From Streptomyces sp. NBC_01439 (GTDB lineage Bacteria > Actinomycetota > Actinomycetes > Streptomycetales > Streptomycetaceae), in contig NZ_CP109487.1 in NCBI RefSeq assembly GCF_036227605.1, positions 5,827,501 to 5,891,500 of the forward strand: a stretch of 64,000 nucleotides of DNA. The letters run 5' to 3'. Numbering within the stretch: the stretch's first letter is position 1; the number at the start of each line of letters is the position of its first letter. A program made the position numbers and the translations under genes. Under the pieces are notes generated by a model that was given only the letters and a program-made list of their open reading frames with translations, ran no database searches and was not told the origin of the DNA. Shown piece by piece: positions 1 to 10,848 of this stretch.

Positions 1-1391
<1,391 letters not shown>

Positions 1392-1466
1392 GTTGCTCGC
1401 GTCCACTGTGTTAGTTCTGAAATAACGAACAGCTGTGTCAACACCAGCATGTTTAAATTTCATAGT

Positions 1467-1585
1467 GTTTCGGTGGTCATAGCGTTAGGGAAACGCCCGG
1501 TTACATTCCGAACCCGGAAGCTAAGCCTTTCAGCGCCGATGGTACTGCAGGGGGGACCCTGTGGGAGAGTAGGACGCCGCCGAAC
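1467..1585 (+). rRNA. rrf: 5S ribosomal RNA
   Basis: A 119-nt sequence beginning GTTTCGGTGGTCATAGCG and ending GACGCCGCCGAAC matches the actinomycete 5S rRNA. Its ends pair to form helix I, and the conserved CCGAACCCGGAAGCTAAG segment lies inside. It follows the 23S gene after about 75 nt, the usual rRNA operon order, and a strong terminator follows. Confidence 0.96.
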
Positions 1586-1596
1586 AATTATTGCGG

Positions 1597-1640
1597 AAGC
1601 CCCGCACCAGCCCTTTATGGGTTCGGTGCGGGGCTTTTTT
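1597..1640 (+). terminator. Rho-independent terminator of the rRNA operon
   Basis: The arms AAGCCCCGCACC (1597-1608) and GGTGCGGGGCTT (1625-1636) pair perfectly over 12 bp. A run of six T (1635-1640) follows. This is a classical intrinsic terminator placed 12 nt after 5S rRNA. Confidence 0.95.
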
Positions 1641-1694
1641 GCGTTCACGACCCAAGCGGAGCTCGGTATCCTAGGGTTCTCCGTGGAGGACACG

Positions 1695-2051
1695 ATGACA
1701 GCACAGCACGCAGAAGCCGATGGCCCGCTCATCGCTCAGCCGGCCATGACTCGTGAGGCGCTTCGTGACGCCGTGAGGCGGCTGGACATGCCGAGCCTCG
1801 CGGCCTTCGACAAGGAGTGTCACGAGGCGTTCGACCGGGCAGCCGAGACGGGGGCCATCAACCCGCTCCGGTTCTTTCTGATCAAGTGGGCGACCCACGT
1901 TGCCATCCACAGGTGGCCGACGAGGTCCGCGGCCTTGGCCGAAGCGGAGCGCGTCGCGGGCGACCCGACGGCGGGCGAGAAGGCCTTCCAGGCATCCATG
2001 GAGACCAGCAGTCGTATTCTGGCGGAGGCCCAGCGGGAGATCGGTCTGTGA
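1695..2051 (+). CDS. Small DUF6247-like protein, possible antitoxin partner
   Basis: A 118-residue soluble protein. The start is the ATG at 1695, preceded by GGAGGA at 1685-1690; the longer open frame upstream runs through 5S rRNA and is not real. Residues about 35-85 (SLAAFDKECHEAFDRA, then a leucine/tryptophan segment) resemble the actinobacterial DUF6247 pattern of an acidic helix with conserved F and W. That assignment is from memory of the pattern and is moderate. The stop overlaps the start of the next gene by four bases (GTGA), implying translational coupling. No enzyme motif is visible. The pairing with a small basic partner suggests the antitoxin side of a toxin-antitoxin-type module, which is inference. 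Confidence 0.6.
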   Translation: MTAQHAEADGPLIAQPAMTREALRDAVRRLDMPSLAAFDKECHEAFDRAAETGAINPLRFFLIKWATHVAIHRWPTRSAALAEAERVAGDPTAGEKAFQASMETSSRILAEAQREIGL

Positions 2052-2338
2052 CCGACCGCGGTGAGGCCGTCGAGAACGAGCAGGGCTGGGCGTGGGAGTG
2101 CGATCCGAGCCGCGCGTGGGTACTGGGAGACATGGCCGACGACCATCAAGCGCTCGTCAGCCGGATCATGGACGGCCTGGTGGACCTGGCCGCGATGGGA
2201 ATCGACCCGAAGAGCGGCAGCCTGTACGAAGACCCGGCACCCATGCGGCTGCGTACCTACGAGGACGAGCATCTGATGGTCTGGTACCAGACCATCGGGC
2301 ACCGCTGCCGGGTCTACCTCAAGCGGGTCAATCTCTGA
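2048..2338 (+). CDS. Small protein with RelE/ParE-like features, possible toxin
   Basis: A 96-residue protein that starts at GTG 2048, overlapping the upstream stop by four bases. It has an N-terminal acidic and Trp-rich stretch, a middle helix (RIMDGLVDLAAMGIDP) and a C-terminal strand-rich part (MRLRTYEDEHLMVWYQ, then RCRVYLKRVNL). Helix followed by strands ending in a basic V-Y-L-K-R-V strand is reminiscent of RelE/ParE-type toxins, but I see no certain catalytic residues. It is the second cistron of a two-gene unit just behind an rRNA operon. It could equally be a plain hypothetical protein; toxin function is inferred from architecture only. Confidence 0.55.
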   Translation: MTDRGEAVENEQGWAWECDPSRAWVLGDMADDHQALVSRIMDGLVDLAAMGIDPKSGSLYEDPAPMRLRTYEDEHLMVWYQTIGHRCRVYLKRVNL

Positions 2339-2342
2339 TCGT

Positions 2343-3652
2343 TCAGAGGCGGCCGGCGGCCTTCAGGGCCAGGTAGGTGTCCGCCAGGGACGGGGCCAGG
2401 GTGTCCGGGGTGGCGTCGACGACGTGGACGCCGTGGCGGGTGAGCTGGTCGGCCGTGCGACGGCGCTGGGACTGGGTCTGGGTGCCGGCGGCGGCCTCGT
2501 AGACGGCGTCCACCGTGCCCCGTGAGCTTGTCATGGCCGCGACGTGAGGGTCGGCGACCGAAGCCAGTAGGACCGTGTGGCGCTGCGTGAGACGGGGGAG
2601 CACCGGGAGCAGGCCCTCTTCGATCGGAGCTGCGTCCAGGCTCGTCAGGAGGACCACCAGGGACCGGCGCGGGGCGTTGCGGAGGATGGTGGAGACCAAG
2701 GTCCGGCCATCCGTCTCGACCAGCTCCGGCTCCAGGGTGGCCATCGCATTGACGAAGGACGGGAGGGTGTCGGCCGCAGAGCGGCCCTGGACCTGGGCGC
2801 GGGGGCGGCGGTCGTGTGCCAGGAGGTCCACGCGGTCGCCGGCGCGGGTGGCGAGGGCTGCGAGGAGCAGGGCCGCGTCCATCGCGGAGTCCAGGCGGGG
2901 GGCGTCGCCGACGCGGCCCGCCGAGGTGCGGCCGGTGTCCAGACAGATGAGGATGTGCCGGTCGCGTTCGGGGCGCCAGGTGCGGACGGCCACCTTGTTC
3001 TGACGGGCCGTGGCGCGCCAGTCGATGGAGCGGGTGTCGTCGCCGGGGACGTAGTCGCGGAGGCTGTCGAACTCGGTGCCCTCGCCGCGGGTCAGGACGC
3101 TCGTGCGGCCGTCCAGTTCGCGCAGGCGGGCCAGCCGGGACGGGAGGTGCTTGCGGCTGGTGAAGGGCGGCAGGACCCGGACGGTCCAGGGGGACGTCTG
3201 GGAGCCCTGGCGGGCCCACAGGCCCAGTGGGCCGTAGGAGCGGATCGTGACGCGGTCGGCCCGGCGGTCGCCGCGGCGGGTGGGCAGCAGCCGGGTGGTC
3301 AGCCGGCGGCGTTCGCCCGCGGGGACGACCACCTCGTGGCGGGACGCCGCGGCCTCCGTGCCCGGGAGCCAGCTGCTCGGCGGCCAGGCGTCGCGGACAC
3401 GGGCCCGGAGCTTGCGGCCGCTGGGGTTGGTGACGGTGAGGTGTACCTCCGCCGGCTCGCCCAGGCGGACCGAGGTGTCTCCGGAGCGGGCCAGCACGAG
3501 GCCGCGTAGGGGCGCCGCGAGGGCGCAGTCGAGCGCGCAGGCCAGGGCGATCGGGCCGTTGACCGCGAGCATGCCGGTCCAGCTCGGTTCGAGGAGGCCG
3601 ACCGGGATGCTGCCGAGGGCCGCCAGGAGGGCGGCGCGTCCGGTGAGGGCCA

Positions 3653-3653
<1 letters not shown>
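2343..3653 (-). CDS. DUF58 domain-containing membrane protein
   Basis: A 436-residue protein. Two hydrophobic segments in the first 50 residues anchor it in the membrane. A beta-rich domain follows, and then the DUF58 signature around residues 190-215 (GTEFDSLRDYVPGDD followed by SIDWRATAR), leading into a von Willebrand A-like fold (ILICLDTGRTS, an MIDAS-like DTG rather than DxSxS). DUF58 proteins are encoded next to MoxR AAA ATPases and are thought to act with them in assembling or maturing membrane or metal-containing complexes. The start ATG (3653) overlaps the stop of the MoxR gene, so the two are translationally coupled. It is the last gene of the five-gene minus-strand operon. Confidence 0.9.
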
Positions 3654-4635
<982 letters not shown>

Positions 4636-4639
<4 letters not shown>

Positions 4640-5937
4640 GACGTGCGGACCTCTCTTTCGAGGGCGTCGAGGTGGTCGGCGAGCGCGACGAGTGCCGCGT
4701 CGTCGGAGGGGGTGGTGCCGAAGAGGAGGGCGGTCACGTCCCGGGGCTCGCCGGTCAGGCGGGCGGAGACGGCCGGGGCCAGGGCCGCGGGGTCGTGGGC
4801 CTGGGTGTGCGGTACGCCGAGCAGTGCGGCGAGGCGTTCGCGGGTGGCGGTGCGCAGCACGGTGGCGGCGCGGTCGCGGGCGTCGGCCTTGCGGTAGAGG
4901 CGGGCGCGGCCCTCGGTGGCCTCGGAGGCGCGGATGACGACGGGGAGCTTCTCGGTGACGAGGGGGCCCAGGCGGCGGGCGCGCCACAGGGCGGCGAGGG
5001 CGGCGGCGACGAAGAGCTGGAGCAGGGCCCAGGACCAGCCGGCCGGGATGAGGTCGAGCAGGCCCTGGTCCTCTTCGGAGGGCGCGGTGTCGGGGTCGGA
5101 GTCCGCGAGGGACGGCAGGTACCAGACGAGGTCCGGGCGGGAGCCGAGGAGTTGGAGGGCGAGGGAGGCGTTGCCTTCGTCGGCGAGGGACTCGTTGAGG
5201 AGGATCGCATCGGAGCCGAGGAGGACGGTGTCGCCGCCGGTGGGGCCGGTGGGCAGGACGAGGAGGGTGGGGTGGCCGCCGCTGGGGTAGCAGGCGGTGG
5301 CCCGGGGGAGGGCGGTGGTGTAGGTGAGTCCGCCGCCGGTGTCGGCGCGGCCGGCCGAGGTGGCGGCGGGCAGGGTGCAGCCGGGGTCGGGGCGGTTCGT
5401 GCCCGCGTCGCCGGCGGTGTGCACGCCGGGGGAGAGGTCGCTGAGGCTGTGGCTGCTGGGGGCGAGGAGGACGGTGCGGCCGCCGGAGAGGTCGATGGCC
5501 GAGCGGATGACGTCGCGCTGGGTGGCGCCGAGCCGGTCGGGGTCGGTGACCAGGAGGGTGGTGCGGGGGCCGGCCGCGTCGGCGGCCTCGCGGGCGGTGG
5601 TGACGACGCGGGTGGTGACGCCGCGTTCCTTCAGGAGCTCGGCGACGGCGCGGCTGCCGAAGGGGTCGGCGGCGCGGGGGTCGAGGTAGCCGTGGCGGGT
5701 GCCGGAGTCGAGGGCTGCCATGGCGATGGCGCCGGCGGCGAGGACGGCTACGGCGGTCAGGGCGCGGCGGATCCGGCGGATCCGGCGGATCCGGCGGATC
5801 CGGCGGGTGCGCGCGGCGCCGTCGGCGGGTGCGAGTGCGGTTGCCTGGTCGGGGGTGCCGGTCACGGGCTCCCGTGCCTCGGGCGCCGACGGGGCCGACG
5901 TGGCCGTCGGCGTGGCCGGGTCGGTCGGGCCGGTCAT
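4636..5937 (-). CDS. DUF4350 domain-containing membrane protein
   Basis: A 433-residue protein. The N-terminus is long, proline/alanine-rich and cytoplasmic. It is followed by an arginine-rich stretch of four tandem RRI-type units directly before a transmembrane helix (residues about 63-82, LTAVAVLAAGAIAMAAL). An extracytoplasmic DUF4350 domain comes next (GSRAVAELLKERGVTTRVV; LLVTDPDRLG), resembling the GATase-like fold of this family. A second membrane helix lies near residue 300 (WALLQLFVAAALAALW) and is followed by a cytoplasmic tail. The start at 5937 overlaps the DUF4129 gene by four bases. It lies between DUF4129 and MoxR genes, a standard cluster; biochemical function is unknown. Confidence 0.88.
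5765..5800. repeat. Tandem 9-bp coding repeat (four units)
   Basis: Four perfect copies of CGGCGGATC lie head to tail, followed by a degenerate CGGCGGGTG unit. They encode, on the minus strand, the repeated Arg-Arg-Ile block just before the first membrane helix of the DUF4350 protein. Perfect short units make copy-number slippage likely. Confidence 0.95.
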
Positions 5938-6614
5938 GCGGTGGGTCCCGTCAGCAGCGGCTTTGCGCGTTCCAGGGTGAGGTCGAGGGCGCGCAGGCGG
6001 GCGTACGTGTCGGCGTCGGCGGTGCGGCCGCCGTAGGTGACGTCGTCGAAGGTGCGGGCGGCGGCGCGGAGGTCCGCGGCGTGGTCGGGGAGGGAGAGCG
6101 CGGCTTCGGCGGCGGCCTCGTCGGCGGTGCGTCCGGGGCGCGGGTCGAGCAGGGTGCGCTCCTCCAGGGAGCGGACGACGGCGCGCATGCGTTCCTGGAC
6201 GGCTTCGGTCCAGCGGCCGGCGGCGGCGTGGGCGTCGGCGGCGCTGCGGTGGTCGGCGGCGCTGCGGGGGCCGTCGGCGAAGAGGGCGCCCGCGCCGGTG
6301 CCGATCCGGCCGGGGGTGCCCAGGCGCCACCAGAGGGCGCCGACGGCGAGGACCACGAGGACGAGGATCACGACGAGGCCGAAGCCGCCTCCGGGGGTCG
6401 CCCCGGAGGCGGCGCCGAACAGGTCGTCGAGCCAGTCGAAGAACTTGCGCAGGGCGCGGTCGAACAGGCTCGGGTCGTTCTCGTGGTACATCGGCTTGGA
6501 CAGTTCGCGCTCGGCCGCTTCCCCGGCGGGTTCGCGCGGTGTCGTCACCGGTGGTGTTTCGGCGCTCGGCAGGAGCGCCGTGGCGCGGGTGATGAGGCCC
6601 CCCGTACTCATCAT
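5934..6614 (-). CDS. DUF4129-type membrane protein of the MoxR cluster
   Basis: A 226-residue single-pass protein. An N-terminal extracytoplasmic segment (ELSKPMYHENDPSLFDRA) precedes an amphipathic stretch (RKFFDWLDDLFG) and one membrane helix at about 78-94. A helical cytoplasmic domain follows (AADAHAAAGRWTEAVQERMRAVVRSLEER, then a C-terminal YGGRTADADTY), typical of DUF4129. The start is the first of two adjacent ATG codons (6614), with GGAGG about 11 nt upstream inside the previous gene. Its stop overlaps the DUF4350 start. A YGG near the C-terminus is usual for DUF4129 proteins. Role: structural or assembly partner of the MoxR-DUF58 system, inferred from context. Confidence 0.88.
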   Translation of the reverse strand: MMSTGGLITRATALLPSAETPPVTTPREPAGEAAERELSKPMYHENDPSLFDRALRKFFDWLDDLFGAASGATPGGGFGLVVILVLVVLAVGALWWRLGTPGRIGTGAGALFADGPRSAADHRSAADAHAAAGRWTEAVQERMRAVVRSLEERTLLDPRPGRTADEAAAEAALSLPDHAADLRAAARTFDDVTYGGRTADADTYARLRALDLTLERAKPLLTGPTA

Positions 6615-6621
6615 CTGTGCG

Positions 6622-7878
6622 TCAGCCTCCGGTCGTGCCGTAGTTCTCGAGGCCGGCGGCCCGGGCGAGCTCCAGGTCGAGTCCCTCGCGGCGGATGCGC
6701 TGATCGACGTAGAGGAGCACGGTGACGCCGGACTGGAACGGCATGACGATGGTCTCCGCGATGATCGCGCCGATCGCGGGGGCGATCAGGGCGCCCCAGG
6801 TGTTCATGTCGGCGGGGTTGCCCGAGGCGAGGGCGTCGAGGCCGCCGCTGAAGGCGAACATGCCGAGGAACTGGAACGGCATCACGATCACCGCCGAGAT
6901 GAAGCCGGCGATGAGGAGGGTGAGCAGGGTGATGCCGAAGATGCGCCACCAGGTGCCCTGGACGAGCTTCGAGGAGCGCGCGAAGGCCTTGAAGACGGTG
7001 CTCTTCTCCAGCATCAGGGCGGGTGAGGCCAGCGTGAACTTGATGCCCAGCCAGAGCATGAGCGGCACCCAGATGGCGCCGCCGAGGACGGCGAGGCCGA
7101 TGGTTTCGGTGAGGACGCCCGGCAGGATCAGGACGGCGCCGAGCAGGACGGCGCCGAGGGCCATCAGCAGGGTGAGCCCCATCAGGCGCAGCAGCTGGGG
7201 GCGGGACTCGCGCCAGGCGTCGGAGACCGAGGAGTGCTGGCCGAGCACGGCGCGGCTGAAGACCATCGTGAGCATCGCGGTGACCACGATGGTTCCGAGG
7301 ATCTGGATGAACTGGAGCACCGCGGTCGCGCCGATGGTGCTGCCGATCGCGTCGATGAACTCCTCGGGTCCGGCGTCCGGGGAGGCGGAGACGGCGAGGT
7401 CGTCCATCATGAACTTCTGGACGATCACACCGATCACCTGGACGACGGTGGCCACGACGAGGGTGATCGGCAGGACCGCGCGCCAGTGGGTGCGCATGGT
7501 GGCGACCGCGCCGTCGAGGATCTCGCCGAGGCCCAGGGGCCGCAGGGGGATCACACCGGGCTTGGCGGCGGGGGGCTGGCCCCACTGGCCGGGGGCGCCC
7601 GGGTAGCCGTACTGGGGGCCGTACTGGCCCGCCTGCGGGGTGCCCGGCTGCTGACCCCAGCCCGTGGTGGGCTGCGGCTGCGCCGGCGGGGCCGCGGGCG
7701 TGGTGCCCGGGCTCGACCACTGACCGGGCGGCGGCTGCTCGGCGGACCACTTGGGGTCGCCGGCGGGCTGGGCCGGCTGGGCGGGCTGGGCCGGCTGTTG
7801 CGCGCCGCCGTCGGTGCCCGGCCGCTCGCCGTCGGACGGAGAGGATCCGGGCGTAGCCCAGCCCGGAGAGTCGTTCAT
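6622..7878 (-). CDS. Glycerophosphoryl diester phosphodiesterase membrane-domain protein
   Basis: A 418-residue protein. The first 100 residues are a disordered Pro/Gln/Gly-rich cytoplasmic tail with a QPA repeat. Then comes PLGLGEILDGAVATMRTHWRAVLPITL and about six hydrophobic helices to the end, the pattern of the GPDPase membrane-domain family that lacks the catalytic domain. ATG 7878 is chosen because AAGGAG sits five bases before it; the GTG at 7884 would overlap that ribosome-binding site. It opens the minus-strand operon with the DUF4129/DUF4350/MoxR/DUF58 genes, starting 7 nt before the next one. No phosphodiesterase active site is present; its function is unknown. Confidence 0.85.
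   Translation of the reverse strand: MNDSPGWATPGSSPSDGERPGTDGGAQQPAQPAQPAQPAGDPKWSAEQPPPGQWSSPGTTPAAPPAQPQPTTGWGQQPGTPQAGQYGPQYGYPGAPGQWGQPPAAKPGVIPLRPLGLGEILDGAVATMRTHWRAVLPITLVVATVVQVIGVIVQKFMMDDLAVSASPDAGPEEFIDAIGSTIGATAVLQFIQILGTIVVTAMLTMVFSRAVLGQHSSVSDAWRESRPQLLRLMGLTLLMALGAVLLGAVLILPGVLTETIGLAVLGGAIWVPLMLWLGIKFTLASPALMLEKSTVFKAFARSSKLVQGTWWRIFGITLLTLLIAGFISAVIVMPFQFLGMFAFSGGLDALASGNPADMNTWGALIAPAIGAIIAETIVMPFQSGVTVLLYVDQRIRREGLDLELARAAGLENYGTTGG
7762..7797. repeat. Imperfect tandem repeat in coding sequence
   Basis: Two copies of an 18-bp unit made of GGCGGGCTG plus GGCCGGCTG stand in tandem. On the minus strand they encode the QPAQPAQPAQPA tract in the disordered N-terminal tail of the membrane protein. 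Confidence 0.9.
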
Positions 7879-8192
7879 CGTCACTCCTTCATGTGCGCCT
7901 GCCGCAGCGGGGCGCTGGTCGCTGCCATCGTGCCACGTGGGGGGCCCGAACGGAGTAGGGGGTGGGCGGCGGATCGGGTGCGGTGGCGGGGTGAGGAGGG
8001 TCGATCCGGGTGATTCCGACCGGTCGGACGGTTCCGGGCGGTGCGGAGGGGTTCTTCGGAGCCCGTACCTTCAATAGTCGACCCGATCGGGGGCAGACTG
8101 GGTGGAGCTGATCTCCACGCAGGTCCGAGGGTCGATTTCCAGCCCTTTTGGCTGTGGGGCAGCTCACCGCCGGGTCACGATTAGCTAATGGG
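7879..8192. promoter_or_regulatory. Divergent promoter region between the MoxR operon and mtrA
   Basis: About 314 bp separate the two divergent operons. Visible elements are an inverted repeat GTGGAG-n5-CTCCAC at 8102-8118 and a perfect 10-bp palindrome ATTAGCTAAT at 8180-8189, which ends 3 nt before the mtrA start and is AT-rich enough to be part of a -10 region. I could not assign a convincing -35 element. No gene was found in the gap. Confidence 0.5.
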
Positions 8193-8882
8193 ATGATGTC
8201 AACCATGAAGGGACGCGTCCTTGTCGTCGACGACGACACCGCGCTGGCCGAGATGCTCGGCATTGTGCTGCGTGGAGAAGGTTTTGAGCCGTCGTTCGTA
8301 GCGGACGGTGACAAGGCACTTGCTGCCTTCCGGGAGGCGAAGCCGGACCTGGTGCTGCTGGACCTCATGCTGCCCGGGAGGGACGGCATAGAGGTCTGCC
8401 GCCTGATCCGGGCGGAGTCCGGCGTGCCGATCGTCATGCTCACCGCCAAGAGCGACACGGTCGATGTCGTCGTGGGCCTGGAGTCCGGGGCCGACGACTA
8501 CATCGTGAAGCCGTTCAAGCCGAAGGAGCTGGTGGCCCGCATCCGGGCCCGTCTGCGCCGGTCGGAGGAGCCCGCGCCCGAGCAGCTGGCCATCGGTGAC
8601 CTGGTCATCGACGTGGCCGGGCACTCGGTCAAGCGGGACGGTGCCTCGATCGCGCTGACCCCGCTCGAGTTCGACCTGCTGGTCGCCCTCGCGCGCAAGC
8701 CCTGGCAGGTCTTCACCCGTGAGGTGCTGCTGGAGCAGGTCTGGGGCTACCGGCACGCGGCGGACACCCGCCTGGTCAACGTGCACGTGCAGCGCCTGCG
8801 CTCCAAGGTCGAGAAGGACCCGGAGCGCCCGGAGATCGTCGTGACGGTGCGTGGTGTCGGCTACAAGGCCGGACCCAGCTGA
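8193..8882 (+). CDS. mtrA: MtrA response regulator
   Basis: A 229-residue OmpR-family response regulator. The receiver domain shows the acidic pocket VVDDD (11-15), phospho-acceptor Asp57 (LLDLMLPG), the conserved Thr/Ala and Lys (VMLTAKSD; IVKPF). The C-terminal winged helix (about 135-229) carries FTREVLLEQVWGY and VNVHVQRLRSKVEKDP. MtrA controls cell wall, development and antibiotic genes in actinobacteria with its kinase MtrB and lipoprotein LpqB, which follow here. The start is uncertain among ATG 8193, 8196 and 8205; none has a clear Shine-Dalgarno, so a leaderless transcript is possible. Identity to known MtrA proteins is obvious along the whole length. Confidence 0.97.
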   Translation: MMSTMKGRVLVVDDDTALAEMLGIVLRGEGFEPSFVADGDKALAAFREAKPDLVLLDLMLPGRDGIEVCRLIRAESGVPIVMLTAKSDTVDVVVGLESGADDYIVKPFKPKELVARIRARLRRSEEPAPEQLAIGDLVIDVAGHSVKRDGASIALTPLEFDLLVALARKPWQVFTREVLLEQVWGYRHAADTRLVNVHVQRLRSKVEKDPERPEIVVTVRGVGYKAGPS

Positions 8883-8883
8883 C

Positions 8884-10848
8884 GTGCAGTCCGGTACGTC
8901 CGGCGTGTCCGGCAGGGTCCCGGGCGGCTTCCACCCGTGGCGGCTGCGCTTCGGCCGGCTGTTCCGCGACCGGGCGTCGAGCAGCCGCGTCCTGCGGCTG
9001 TTCCTGCGCCTGGCGCGCCGGCCGCTGCTCCCGGCCGTCCGGTTGTGGCGGCGCAACATCCAGCTCCGGGTCGTCGCCGCCACCCTGTTGATCTCGCTCG
9101 CCGTGGTCCTCGCCCTGGGCTTCGTCGTCATCGCCCAGGTCAGCAGGGGTCTTCTGGAGGCCAAGGAGGAGGCGGCGCAGAGCCAGGCCGCGGGCGGGTT
9201 CGCGGTGGCGCAGGAGAAGGCCAACGCCCCGGCCGCGGTGGACGGGCCCGACGCCACCGACAACAAGGTCGGCCGGGACGCCAGTACCTGGATGAACTCC
9301 CTGGTCAAGCAGTTGGCCAGTGGTGGGCAGACCGCCTTCGAGGTCGTCGCGCTGGGTGCGGGCACGGGCGATGAGGCGCTGCCCGGAACGCAGGGCGTCA
9401 AGGGCGCCCGGGCCTCCGGCAACGTGGACCCGACCGCCAGCGTCCCGCTGCCGCTGCGCAGGGCCGTCAACCACGCCACCGGCGCCTTCAAGACCTTCTC
9501 CGAGATCCGTTACACCAGCGGGGACGGCGCGAAGCAGCCCGAGCCGGCGCTGGTCATCGGCAAGCGGCTCTCGGACATCAACGGCGACCCGTACGACCTG
9601 TACTACCTCTTCCCGCTCACCCAGGAGGAGGAGTCCCTCAACCTGATCAAGGTCACCATCGTGACCGCGGGCATGTTCGTCGTCGTCCTGCTCTGCGGCA
9701 TCGCCTGGCTCGTGGTGCGCTCGGTGGTCACGCCGGTCCGGATGGCCGCCGGGATCGCCGAGCGGCTCTCGGCCGGGCGGCTCCAGGAGCGGATGAAGGT
9801 CACCGGTGAGGACGACATCGCGCGCCTCGGCGAAGCCTTCAACAAGATGGCGCAGAACCTTCAGAACAAGATCCAGCAGTTGGAGGAGCTGTCCCGGATG
9901 CAGCGCCGCTTCGTCTCGGACGTCTCGCACGAGCTGCGCACGCCGCTGACGACGGTACGGATGGCAGCCGACGTCATCCACGACGCCCGGGTCGACTTCG
10001 ACCCGATCACCGCGCGCTCCGCCGAGCTGCTCGCCGGGCAGCTCGACCGGTTCGAGTCGCTCCTCGCCGACCTGCTGGAGATCAGCCGCTTCGATGCGGG
10101 GGCCGCGGCCCTGGAGGCCGAGCCCATCGACCTGCGTGACGTCGTGCGCCGGGTCATCGACGGTGCCGAGCCGCTCGCCGAGCACAAGGGCACCCGGATC
10201 CGGGTCCTGGGCGACACCCAGCCGGTCATCGCCGAGGCCGATGCCCGACGGGTGGAACGGGTGCTGCGCAATCTGGTCGTCAACGCCGTGGAGCACGGCG
10301 AGGGCCGCGACGTGGTGGTCCGGCTGGCGTCCGCGGGCGGGGCCGTCGCCATCGCCGTACGGGACTACGGGGTCGGGCTCAAGCCCGGCGAGGCCACCCG
10401 CGTCTTCAACCGCTTCTGGCGGGCCGACCCGGCGCGGGCGCGCACGACCGGCGGGACCGGCCTCGGCCTGTCCATCGCCGTCGAGGACGCCCGGCTGCAC
10501 GGGGGCTGGCTGCAGGCCTGGGGCGAGCCGGGCGGCGGTTCGCAGTTCCGGCTGACCCTGCCGCGCACGGCCGACGAGCCACTGCGGGGCTCGCCCATCC
10601 CGCTGGAGCCCGAGGACTCCCGGGCCAACCGCGCCAACCGGGCCAGGGCCGCGGCCGAGGCCGAGGGCGGTGCGGCGGAGCGCACGCCGGCCGACGCGGG
10701 CGACCGCTCGCCGATACCGCCGCGCTCGCCCGTCGCCGGAGCGATGCCGGTGCCCGCCGACCCGACGGCCCTGCCGGGGAACGGGGCACGGGTCGTGGCC
10801 CGCCCGGCCGAGCAGGCACAACAGGAGGACCGAGCCGATGGACGCTGA
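8884..10848 (+). CDS. mtrB: MtrB sensor histidine kinase
   Basis: A 654-residue membrane kinase. Membrane helices lie at about 62-85 and 255-280 around an extracytoplasmic sensor domain. HAMP follows, then HisKA with phospho-acceptor His349 (VSDVSHELRTPL), and a HATPase domain with N box (RNLVVNAVEHG), G1 (DYGVGL) and G2 (GGTGLGLSI). A disordered Ala/Arg/Pro-rich tail of about 85 residues ends the protein. The start GTG 8884 lies one base after the mtrA stop, implying coupling. MtrB phosphorylates MtrA; LpqB, encoded next, interacts with the sensor in mycobacteria. Confidence 0.96.
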   Translation: MQSGTSGVSGRVPGGFHPWRLRFGRLFRDRASSSRVLRLFLRLARRPLLPAVRLWRRNIQLRVVAATLLISLAVVLALGFVVIAQVSRGLLEAKEEAAQSQAAGGFAVAQEKANAPAAVDGPDATDNKVGRDASTWMNSLVKQLASGGQTAFEVVALGAGTGDEALPGTQGVKGARASGNVDPTASVPLPLRRAVNHATGAFKTFSEIRYTSGDGAKQPEPALVIGKRLSDINGDPYDLYYLFPLTQEEESLNLIKVTIVTAGMFVVVLLCGIAWLVVRSVVTPVRMAAGIAERLSAGRLQERMKVTGEDDIARLGEAFNKMAQNLQNKIQQLEELSRMQRRFVSDVSHELRTPLTTVRMAADVIHDARVDFDPITARSAELLAGQLDRFESLLADLLEISRFDAGAAALEAEPIDLRDVVRRVIDGAEPLAEHKGTRIRVLGDTQPVIAEADARRVERVLRNLVVNAVEHGEGRDVVVRLASAGGAVAIAVRDYGVGLKPGEATRVFNRFWRADPARARTTGGTGLGLSIAVEDARLHGGWLQAWGEPGGGSQFRLTLPRTADEPLRGSPIPLEPEDSRANRANRARAAAEAEGGAAERTPADAGDRSPIPPRSPVAGAMPVPADPTALPGNGARVVARPAEQAQQEDRADGR

